From assembly GCA_023425615.1 (NCBI GenBank), contig JAFACJ010000470.1:1-6551 (forward strand): DNA of 6,551 nt. The letters run 5' to 3'. The notes under the pieces were generated by a model. The model was not told where the DNA came from and searched no databases. It saw nothing but the letters and a program-made list of their open reading frames with translations. The position numbers were made by a program, and so were the translations under genes. This document shows, one piece after another, positions 1-6,323 of the stretch. Each line of letters opens with the position of its first letter. Position 1 is the stretch's first letter. The DNA comes from Actinomycetes bacterium. Lineage in GTDB: Bacteria; Actinomycetota; Actinomycetes; Streptosporangiales; Streptosporangiaceae.

Positions 1-1092
1 TTCCAGATCAAGATGATCCTCAACGCGCTCAGCGGCGGCGACAAGGCGTTCGACTCGTCCTTCTACCGGACGCGCTCGCCGCTGGAGATCGTGAACAAGG
101 TGGACGTCCCGACGTTCGTCGTCGGAGGCCAGTTCGACATCTTCCAGCGCAGCGAGCCGCTCCTGTACCAGAAGCTGGCGCGGCGCGGCGTCCCGGCGAA
201 GTTCCTGTACGGGCCCTGGTACCACATCGACGGCGCGGCGCCCGCGCTCGCGCCCTTCCCGCTCTCCCTGGGCGCCGCCCAGCCCGGCGCGGGACTGCCG
301 GATCTGGCGCTCCGCTGGTTCGACCGGTACGTCAAGGGCGAGAAGAACGGCGCGGAGTCCTCCCCGCCCGTCACCTATTACGAGCAGGGGTCGGGGCGCT
401 GGCGCACCGCGGGCACCTGGCCGCCCAAGGACGTCGGCTACCGCAGGCTCCATCTGTCACAGGGCCGCGCCCTGACCTGGAAGCGCTCCTCCGGCAGGCC
501 GGACACCGTGAAGTTCGCGCCCTTCGCCGGGCTGTGCACCCGTTCGGCGATCCAGTGGACGATCGGCGTCGGCGCGCTGCTCGGCCTGTCCTGCGCCACC
601 GACCAGCGCGACAACGAGAAGGAGGCGGTCGTCTACGACCTGCCGGTCAAGAAGGCGCTGCGGCTCGCCGGTCCGGTCAACGCACATCTGTGGGTCAGCA
701 CCAGGGCGGGGGACGGGCAGCTCGCCGTGCGGCTGGAGGACGTCGCGCCCGGCGGCAAGGTCACCCAGCTGTCGGCCGGATGGCAGGTGCTGTCCCTGCG
801 CGCCCTGGACGGGAAGAGGACCGTGCGGGGGAACGGCATGATCGTCCAGCCGTACCACCCGTACACCCGCGCGTCGGCGCGGAAGGTCGAGCCGGGCGTC
901 CCCGTCCCCGTCGACGTCGAGATCTACGGCTTCGCCGGCACCGTCAAGGCCGGGCACAGGCTGCGGGTGTCGGTACAGACGGGCGACTTCCCGCATGTCC
1001 TCCCCAACCTGCCGCAGCTCGCGAACTCCGGATCCCTGCGGATCTGGCACGACGCGAAGCACCCGAGCTGGGTGGCCCTGCCGGTGCGCTGA
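1..1092 (+). CDS. CocE/NonD-family hydrolase, X-Pro dipeptidyl-peptidase type, 3' part (5' end outside window)
   Basis: The frame is open from base 1, so the ATG at 13 is probably internal and the gene begins before the window; 363 residues are visible, ending at TGA 1090-1092. The first part is the end of an alpha/beta-hydrolase (peptidase S15) domain. GGQFDIFQRS supplies the likely catalytic Asp (GAC 136-138) and GPWYHID the likely catalytic His (CAC 223-225). The nucleophilic Ser should lie upstream, out of view. From roughly residue 165 onward it looks like the beta-rich X-Pro dipeptidyl-peptidase C-terminal domain, with AGWQVLSLRALD, IVQPYHPYTR and GHRLRVSVQTGDFPH, all familiar in this family. 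Members hydrolyse acyl esters (cocaine esterase), amides or N-terminal X-Pro dipeptides; the substrate here cannot be told. Two cysteines in the beta domain might form a disulfide if the enzyme is exported. Nothing links it to the convergent formate dehydrogenase genes. Confidence 0.88.
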   Translation, partial: FQIKMILNALSGGDKAFDSSFYRTRSPLEIVNKVDVPTFVVGGQFDIFQRSEPLLYQKLARRGVPAKFLYGPWYHIDGAAPALAPFPLSLGAAQPGAGLPDLALRWFDRYVKGEKNGAESSPPVTYYEQGSGRWRTAGTWPPKDVGYRRLHLSQGRALTWKRSSGRPDTVKFAPFAGLCTRSAIQWTIGVGALLGLSCATDQRDNEKEAVVYDLPVKKALRLAGPVNAHLWVSTRAGDGQLAVRLEDVAPGGKVTQLSAGWQVLSLRALDGKRTVRGNGMIVQPYHPYTRASARKVEPGVPVPVDVEIYGFAGTVKAGHRLRVSVQTGDFPHVLPNLPQLANSGSLRIWHDAKHPSWVALPVR

Positions 1093-1099
1093 GCGCCCC
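1093..1099. other. 7-bp convergent intergenic gap
   Basis: The stop codon of the hydrolase (1090-1092, plus strand) and the stop codon of nrfD (1100-1102, minus strand) face each other with only seven bases between them. There is no room for a terminator. No stem followed by a T tract is seen on either strand next to the gap, so transcripts from both sides probably run into the opposing gene. Confidence 0.85.
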
Positions 1100-2149
1100 T
1101 CAGCCGGCGGGCGCCGGCATCAGCGCCGGGACGGCGTGCTCGCCGCCGGTCCCGGCCTCCTGGTCCTTGCGCATGCGCTGGGGGACGATCGTGTACTTGG
1201 GGTCGGCGGCAGAGGCGCGGCCGGCCTCGAAGACGGCGAAGCGGGTGAGGGCCGAGCCGAGCAGCAGCGAGACTCCCGACAGGAACGCCTTGCGGCGGGT
1301 GCGGGCGGTGACGGCGCCGAGGACGCCGAGGCAGGTGAGCGCCTCGGACGTCCGGGTGAGAAGGCCGGCCCCGCCCCGGTGGTAGGGCTCGGCGAGGAAG
1401 CCGCCGAGGCGGGCGCGCATACGGCGTGCCGCGACCACCTCCAGCGTCCCGCCCAGCGCGGCCGTGACGCGGACGGACCTGTGGCGGGTCGGGGACAGCG
1501 CGAGCAGCCCCACGCCCGAGGCGGCGCTCATGGACGAGCCCGCGAAGACGAACGGCAGTTCGCGGTACGCCTCGTGCCAGACGGGGACGGCGGTGTCGGC
1601 GAGGAGGACCGCGGTGTACGTGGCGACGGCGGGTCCGGTGAGGGCGGCGGCCGAGGTGGCCAGGGCGCCCAGGCGCGGGAACAGGCGTGTCATGTGCGTC
1701 GCGGCGGAGATGCCCGCCGCCGGGCCGTAGCAGGCGAGGATCCAGGAGCCCATGCTCATGGGCGAGGTCGGTTTGCAGACCCGGAGCATGTGAAGGAAGC
1801 GCGATGGCACACCCAGATCGTGGATCAGCAAGGCCGTCGACAGGCCGATGGCGCCCAGCGCGGTGAGCTTGCCCGTCGTGGCCAGATGCCGGTTCCTCGC
1901 GGCGTCGGCACCGGCCGCGATGACGGAGGAGGCGCCCGCCAGGCCGCCCAGGAAGAAGTATCCGGCGATGTCACCGGCGGCCCAAGGCGCCTGCTTGAGC
2001 ACGGGACGCCCGTAATAAGAGGTGAACTCCGCGTCGGAGACCGGCGCCTTCTCATCCCCGCGGCGGCCGGAGCGCAGCGCGGAGGGGCTGGCCTCACGGC
2101 CGGGGCGCTGGCCCCGCACGCCTTCCTTGGTGACGACTGACTCGCTCAT
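1100..2149 (-). CDS. nrfD: NrfD/PsrC-family membrane subunit of formate dehydrogenase (quinone-reducing)
   Basis: A polytopic membrane protein of 349 aa and last gene of the operon. It should anchor the dehydrogenase and pass electrons from the iron-sulfur subunit to menaquinone. About eight hydrophobic segments are visible, near residues 59-81, 92-112, 133-153, 161-185, 198-219, 226-242, 266-282 and 287-304. NrfD/PsrC hallmarks include YYGRPVLKQAPW (45-56), YFFLGGLAGASS (64-75), HDLGVPSRFLHMLR (110-123), TSPMSMGSW (128-136) and the TYTAVLLADTAVPVWHEA stretch (177-194). No heme-ligand pattern of FdnI-type cytochrome b556 is evident. I chose ATG 2149 because it overlaps the beta stop (ATGA) and has GGAAGG five bases upstream; an in-frame ATG at 2224 would place 25 extra residues inside beta. 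The N-terminal 40 residues before YYGRP are basic and polar and probably cytoplasmic. The C-terminal tail of about 45 residues is soluble. Confidence 0.92.
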   Translation of the reverse strand: MSESVVTKEGVRGQRPGREASPSALRSGRRGDEKAPVSDAEFTSYYGRPVLKQAPWAAGDIAGYFFLGGLAGASSVIAAGADAARNRHLATTGKLTALGAIGLSTALLIHDLGVPSRFLHMLRVCKPTSPMSMGSWILACYGPAAGISAATHMTRLFPRLGALATSAAALTGPAVATYTAVLLADTAVPVWHEAYRELPFVFAGSSMSAASGVGLLALSPTRHRSVRVTAALGGTLEVVAARRMRARLGGFLAEPYHRGGAGLLTRTSEALTCLGVLGAVTARTRRKAFLSGVSLLLGSALTRFAVFEAGRASAADPKYTIVPQRMRKDQEAGTGGEHAVPALMPAPAG

Positions 2150-2991
2150 CGGCGCCTTCCGAACATCGAGATGGCGGTGATCCCGCCGAACAGGGTGAGC
2201 GCCGCGACCGCCGCGTGACGCCACATCGCGGGCAGGTCCCGGGTGGTGACGACGGGGTCGGGCGGCAGGCCGTAGGTCTCGGGGGTGTCCAGGAGCAGGA
2301 AGAACGCGCCGTCACCGCCCACCCCGTCCGTCGGCTCGTGCCCGTAGAGGCGCGCGTCGGAGACTCCGGCGACATGGAGCTGCGCCAGCCTCGTCGCGGC
2401 ACGGGTGCGCAGCTCCTCCAGCGGGCCGAACTGGATGGAATCGGTCGGGCACGCCTTGGCGCAGGCGGGCTCCAGGCCGTCGCCGAGCCGGTCGTAGCAC
2501 ATCGTGCACTTCCAGACGCGGCCGTCGCCCTCGCGCTGCTGGATGACCCCGTACGGGCAGGCGGGCACGCAGTAGCCGCAGCCGTTGCAGATGTCCTCCT
2601 GGACGACGACCGTGCCGTACTCGCTGCGGAACAGCGATCCGGTGGGGCAGACGTCGAGGCAGGCGGCGTGCGTGCAGTGCTTGCACACGTCGGAGGCCAT
2701 CAGCCAGCGGACGCCGTCCACGCCGTCGGCCCCGCCGCCGACGGGTTTGCGCTGCTCGATGAACGCCACATGCCGCCAGGAGTCGGCGCCCAGTTCCCGG
2801 GTGTTGTCGAACGACCAGCCCGTGAAGTCCAGGCCGTCCTCGGGGATGGCGTTCCACTCCTTGCACGCCACCTCGCACGCCTTGCAGCCGATGCAGACGG
2901 ACGTGTCGGTGAAGAAGCCGACGCGCGGCGGCGGGTCGGGGTGCCCGGCGTCGGCGGCCACGTCGGGTTCCGGTCCGCTGAGCAGGCCCAT
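2146..2991 (-). CDS. fdnH: Formate dehydrogenase iron-sulfur (beta) subunit, four 4Fe-4S clusters, FdnH-like
   Basis: This is the electron-transfer subunit of 281 aa that links the catalytic alpha subunit to NrfD. Sixteen cysteines form four ferredoxin-type groups: C33/36/39/43 (CIGCKACEVACKEWN), C103/106/111/115, C135/138/141/145 (CNGCGYCVPACPYG) and C162/165/177/181. The widened spacing in the last group (CTMC then ACAKACP) is typical of the FdnH/HybA/DmsB family. Residues 256-277 form one hydrophobic segment ending in GRRR, matching the C-terminal membrane helix of E. coli FdnH, which is of similar size (about 294 aa). ATG 2991 has a strong GGAGG eight bases upstream and lies three bases after the alpha stop, so the start is secure. 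FdnH is the closest functional model, but the gene symbol is by analogy and is not proof of orthology. No twin-arginine motif is seen. Confidence 0.93.
   Translation of the reverse strand: MGLLSGPEPDVAADAGHPDPPPRVGFFTDTSVCIGCKACEVACKEWNAIPEDGLDFTGWSFDNTRELGADSWRHVAFIEQRKPVGGGADGVDGVRWLMASDVCKHCTHAACLDVCPTGSLFRSEYGTVVVQEDICNGCGYCVPACPYGVIQQREGDGRVWKCTMCYDRLGDGLEPACAKACPTDSIQFGPLEELRTRAATRLAQLHVAGVSDARLYGHEPTDGVGGDGAFFLLLDTPETYGLPPDPVVTTRDLPAMWRHAAVAALTLFGGITAISMFGRRR
2150..2160 (-). promoter_or_regulatory. Ribosome binding site and coupled start of nrfD
   Basis: On the minus strand GGAAGG (2160-2155) lies five bases before ATG 2149, inside the end of the beta gene. Because the beta TGA (2148-2146) overlaps this ATG, terminating ribosomes can reinitiate. 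This supports the 349-aa start and implies translational coupling that keeps the two subunits in proportion. Confidence 0.7.
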
Positions 2992-3004
2992 GCCTCATAC
3001 CTCC
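2992..3004 (-). promoter_or_regulatory. Strong Shine-Dalgarno site for the beta subunit
   Basis: Minus-strand GGAGG at 3004-3000 is followed by eight bases and then ATG 2991. The site lies over the last codons and the stop codon (2997-2995) of the alpha gene. It is close to the ideal anti-16S match and spacing, and it fixes the beta start. Confidence 0.75.
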
Positions 3005-6000
3005 ATTCCGGTGGACTCGGTGATGCCGGCCCGCTCCTGGTACTCGCGCACCAGGGAGACCCGTTCGCGGCCGCGCGGGCGCCGCCCGGGGCGGATGTCG
3101 GCGGTGAACGCCTTGACCTCCTGGATGTGCACGTTCGGGTCCAGCGCCACGGAGGCCAGTTCGTTCGGCGCGTCGCCGGTGGTGTAGCCGTTGGGCCCCC
3201 AGTGGAAGGGCAGCCCGATCTGGTGCACGACGTGCCCGTTCAGGCTCAGCGGGCGCATCCGCTCCGTCACCATGACGCGTGCCTCGATGGCGTTGCGCGC
3301 GGTGATGAGGGTGGCCCAGCCGCCGTGTTCGAGCCCGCGCTCGGCGGCCAGGTCCGGCGAGATCTCGCAGAACAGCTCCGGCTGGAGTTCGGCCAGGTAC
3401 GGCGTCCAGCGGCTCATGCCCCCGGCGGTGAAGTGCTCGGTGAGCCGGTAGGTGGTCACCAGGTAGGGGAACACCTCCGAACCGGGCTCCGAACCGCTCG
3501 GGTGGTACCGGTTGTAGGGGTTGGCGAAGACCTGCCGCACGGGATTGCGACGCTGCCCGTAGAGCGGGTTGTCGAAGGGCGAGTCCTGCGGTTCGTAGTG
3601 CGTCGGCAGGGGGCCGTCGATCAGCCCGGCGGGTGTGAACAGCCAGCCCTTCCCGTCGGCCTGGAGGATGAACGGGTCGGTGCCGCTCAGCCCCTCCGGG
3701 CCCGTGACCTCCGCCGCGGGGCGGTGCGAGGGCGGCATGTCGATCTTGAAGTCCGGTACGTCGTGGCCCGTCCACCTGCCCGCCTGCCCGTCCCACCAGA
3801 CGAGGGCCTTGCGGTCGCTCCACGGTGTCCCGTCGGGCGCCGCCGACGCCCGGTTGTAGAGGATGCGGCGGTTCTCCGGCCACGCCCAGCCCCATTCGGC
3901 GGCGATCCAGTCCTGCTCCCGCCCCGGCTTGCGGCGTGCCGCCTGGTTGACGCCGTCGCCGTAGACACCGCAGTAGATCCAGCACCCGCAGCTCGTCGAG
4001 CCGTCGTCGCGGAGCTGGGAGGAGGTCGCCAGATGTTCGCCGTCGGGCCCGAAGCCGTTGATCTCGGCGAGGACCGCCTCGGCGCTTGGCTCGGCGTGCC
4101 GCCCCGACACCGGGTAGTCCCAGGTCAGGTCGAGGACGGGCCTGTCGCGCTCGGCGGCGGAGCCCGCCAGCCGCTCCCGGACGAGCCGGCCCAGGTGGTA
4201 GACGAACCACAGGTCGCTGCGGGCGTCGCCGGACGGTTCGACCGCCGCGTGGTGCCATTGCAGCCACCGGTTGGTGTTGGTGAAGCTGCCTGACTTCTCG
4301 GTGTGCGCGGCGGCGGGGAAGAAGAAGACCTCGGTGTCGATCTCCGCCGTGCTCAGCTCACCCGACTCGATCTCCGGCCCGTCCTTCCACCAGGTCGCGC
4401 TCTCGATGAGGGAGAAGTCGCGGACGACCAGCCAGTCCAGCTCGGCCATCCCCATCCGCTGGAGCCTGGAGTTCGCCGAGCCGACCGCAGGGTTCTCGCC
4501 CATCAGGAAGTAGCCCTTGCACTGTCCCCGGAGCTGGGCGAGCACCGTCTCGTACGTGCTGTGGCTGCCGGTCAGGCGCGGCAGGTAGTCGAAGCAGAAG
4601 CCGTTGCCCGCCGTCGCCTTCTCCCCCCACCACGCCTTGAGGAGGCTCACGATGTAGGAGCGCATGTTCCCCCAGTAGCCCTTGCGCGCGGCGTCGGCCA
4701 CCACGAAGGAGTCGAGGTCCTGGTGGACGTGGGCGTGCGGCATGGGGATGTAGCCGGGCAGCAGGTCGAAGAGGGTGGGGATGTCGCTCGACCCCTGGAT
4801 GCTGGCGTGCCCGCGCAGCGCCTGGATCCCGCCCCCGGGGCGGCCGATGTTGCCCAGCAGGAGCTGGAGGATCGAGGCGGTCCTGATGTACTGGGAGCCG
4901 ACGGTGTGCTGGGTCCAGCCGACGGCGTAGGCGAACGCGCTCGTGCGGTCGGGTCCGGAGTTGCGCACCAGGGCGTCGCAGACCTCGGCGAACAGCTCGG
5001 GCGGCACCCCGCAGACCCGCTGGACCATCTCGGGCGTGTAGCGGGAGTAGTGCCGCTTGAGGATCTGCAGGACGCACCGGGGGTGCCGCATCGTGGGGTC
5101 GGTCTCGGGGGTCCCCGGGCCGAGCGCCGGGCCGCCCGCCCCGTGGCTCTCGGAGTGCCCCGAGTCGCTGATGCGGTGCATCCGCTCCTCGTACTCCGCG
5201 TCGCGCGCGCCGGAGGCCGGGGACACGGTCCCCATCCCCTCGTACCGCCACGACTCGGGATCGTAGTAATGGCGTTCGCGGTTCAGCCCGGAGAACACCC
5301 CGTCGAGGTCCTCGGTGTCCTGGAACTCCTCGCAGACGATGGTCGAGGCGTTGGTGTAGTTGGCGACGTAATCGTGGAAGTACGCGTCGTTCTGCAGGAC
5401 GTGGTTGATGATCCCGCCGAGGAAGGCGATGTCGGACCCGGCGCGGATCGGCACGTGCAGGTCGGCCAGCGCGCTGGTGCGGGTGAACCGCGGGTCGACG
5501 TGGATGACCGTCGCCCCGCGTGCCTTGGCCTCCATCACCCACTGGAAGCCCACGGGGTGGGCCTCGGCGAAGTTGGAGCCCTGGATGACGATGCAGTCCG
5601 AGTGCTGCAGGTCCTGCAGGAACATGGTGGCGCCGCCGCGGCCGAAGGACGTCCCCAGGCCCGAGACGGTCGAGCTGTGGCACAGCCGCGCCTGGTTCTC
5701 CACCTGGACGACGCCCAGCGCGGTGAACAGCTTCTTGATGAGGTAGTTCTCCTCGTTGTCGAGCGTCGCCCCGCCCAGGCTGGCGATGCCGAGCGTGCGG
5801 CGCACCCGGTTGCCGTCGGCCTCCTCCTGCCAGGTGGCCTCGCGGGTGGCGAGGACGCGGTCGGCGACCATGTCCATCGCCGTCTCCAGGTCCAGCTCCT
5901 CCCAGTGGGCGGCGTGCGGGCGCCGGTAGAGCACACGGTGCTCGCGGGCCGGCCCCGTGGTGAGCTGGAGCGTCGCCGACCCCTTGGGGCACAGCCTGCC

Positions 6001-6234
6001 GCGGCTGACGGGCGAGTCGGGGTTGCCCTCGACCTGGACGACCCTGCCGTCCTTGACGTAGACGTTCTGCGCGCAGCCGACCGCGCAGTACGGGCACACC
6101 GACTTCACGACGCGGTCGGCCGTCGCGGTGCGCGGGCGCAGGTCCTCGGTCCGCTCCGACCGCGCCGCCGCGCCCCGGCCGAGCCGGTCGCCTCCGGTGA
6201 GCTGCCGGTAGACCGGCCATCTCCGTGGGTCCAT
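2995..6234 (-). CDS. fdnG: Formate dehydrogenase catalytic (alpha) subunit, molybdopterin-dependent, FdnG type, Cys form
   Basis: A 1079-aa catalytic subunit expected to oxidise formate to CO2 at a Mo/W bis-pterin-guanine-dinucleotide site. Residues 47-82 hold the 4Fe-4S group C47/C50/C54/C82 (CPYCAVGC, then RLCPKG, whose Lys84 matches the conserved electron-relay Lys). The metal ligand is C185 in NQARLCHSSTVSGLG (codon TGC at 5682-5680) with the neighbouring His186; E. coli FdnG has selenocysteine there. Other FdnG-like blocks are HPVGFQWVMEAK (226-237), VDPRFTRTSALAD (246-258), GWTQHTVGSQYIRT (439-452), SCGCWIYCG (748-756), WGWAWPENRRILYNRA (781-796) and a molybdopterin-dinucleotide-binding end near 920-1047 (PYLVTTYRLTEHF, LPFHWGPNGYTTGDA). 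Compared with about 1015 aa for FdnG it has an extra polar stretch around 331-380. The first 45 residues are charged with no hydrophobic core, so no Tat signal is visible. ATG 6234 has GGGGAG five bases upstream, and I saw no in-frame ATG, GTG or TTG before it back to at least 6420. Confidence 0.95.
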   Translation of the reverse strand: MDPRRWPVYRQLTGGDRLGRGAAARSERTEDLRPRTATADRVVKSVCPYCAVGCAQNVYVKDGRVVQVEGNPDSPVSRGRLCPKGSATLQLTTGPAREHRVLYRRPHAAHWEELDLETAMDMVADRVLATREATWQEEADGNRVRRTLGIASLGGATLDNEENYLIKKLFTALGVVQVENQARLCHSSTVSGLGTSFGRGGATMFLQDLQHSDCIVIQGSNFAEAHPVGFQWVMEAKARGATVIHVDPRFTRTSALADLHVPIRAGSDIAFLGGIINHVLQNDAYFHDYVANYTNASTIVCEEFQDTEDLDGVFSGLNRERHYYDPESWRYEGMGTVSPASGARDAEYEERMHRISDSGHSESHGAGGPALGPGTPETDPTMRHPRCVLQILKRHYSRYTPEMVQRVCGVPPELFAEVCDALVRNSGPDRTSAFAYAVGWTQHTVGSQYIRTASILQLLLGNIGRPGGGIQALRGHASIQGSSDIPTLFDLLPGYIPMPHAHVHQDLDSFVVADAARKGYWGNMRSYIVSLLKAWWGEKATAGNGFCFDYLPRLTGSHSTYETVLAQLRGQCKGYFLMGENPAVGSANSRLQRMGMAELDWLVVRDFSLIESATWWKDGPEIESGELSTAEIDTEVFFFPAAAHTEKSGSFTNTNRWLQWHHAAVEPSGDARSDLWFVYHLGRLVRERLAGSAAERDRPVLDLTWDYPVSGRHAEPSAEAVLAEINGFGPDGEHLATSSQLRDDGSTSCGCWIYCGVYGDGVNQAARRKPGREQDWIAAEWGWAWPENRRILYNRASAAPDGTPWSDRKALVWWDGQAGRWTGHDVPDFKIDMPPSHRPAAEVTGPEGLSGTDPFILQADGKGWLFTPAGLIDGPLPTHYEPQDSPFDNPLYGQRRNPVRQVFANPYNRYHPSGSEPGSEVFPYLVTTYRLTEHFTAGGMSRWTPYLAELQPELFCEISPDLAAERGLEHGGWATLITARNAIEARVMVTERMRPLSLNGHVVHQIGLPFHWGPNGYTTGDAPNELASVALDPNVHIQEVKAFTADIRPGRRPRGRERVSLVREYQERAGITESTGMEV

Positions 6235-6279
6235 GTCGTCTCCCCGGCGTGCCGCGAGCGTCGGAAGGAATGCGAAGGG
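6235..6279 (-). promoter_or_regulatory. Short leader of the formate dehydrogenase operon, including RBS
   Basis: Only about 45 nt separate the T tract of the upstream terminator from the alpha start codon. The stretch contains a Shine-Dalgarno-like GGGGAG (6245-6240) five bases before ATG 6234. I see no convincing -35/-10 pair and no clear palindrome for an FNR- or Crp-like regulator. If the operon has its own promoter, it must be here or overlap the terminator and the end of the upstream gene; otherwise expression relies on read-through. Confidence 0.5.
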
Positions 6280-6318
6280 AAAAAGGGGGAGGCCGGACGC
6301 CTGGCGCGCCCGGCCTCC
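6280..6318 (-). terminator. Intrinsic terminator after the Gln-rich gene
   Basis: Read on the minus strand, GGAGGCCGG (6318-6310) pairs perfectly with CCGGCCTCC (6296-6288) to give a 9-bp GC-rich stem with a 13-nt loop. It is followed by CCC and then TTTTT (6284-6280). It begins five bases after the stop codon of the Gln-rich gene, so it is placed to end that transcript. The short T run and interposed CCC may make it incomplete. On the plus strand the hairpin has no T tract, so it is probably one-directional. Confidence 0.8.
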
Positions 6319-6323
6319 GGTGG

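Noticed and set aside
1103..1118. GCCGGC-GGGC-GCCGGC hairpin at the end of nrfD as a terminator.
   Set aside because: The stem is only six base pairs, lies inside coding sequence and has no T tract on either strand; such inverted GC runs are expected by chance at this base composition.
995..2140. Plus-strand open frame spanning the hydrolase end and the nrfD region.
   Set aside because: It crosses two real genes out of frame, has low-complexity Gly/Arg/Ala-rich content and matches no family.
2147..2224. An earlier in-frame ATG for nrfD at 2224, giving a 374-aa protein.
   Set aside because: The added 25 residues are Arg-rich out-of-frame beta sequence. ATG 2149 has a GGAAGG site and the classic ATGA overlap with the beta stop.
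6235..6300. An upstream in-frame extension of alpha that would read as a hydrophobic, proline-rich stretch followed by AARRGDD, possibly a signal peptide.
   Set aside because: I saw no in-frame ATG, GTG or TTG back to at least 6420, the twin Arg follows rather than precedes the hydrophobic part, and the stretch is encoded by the terminator and RBS region.
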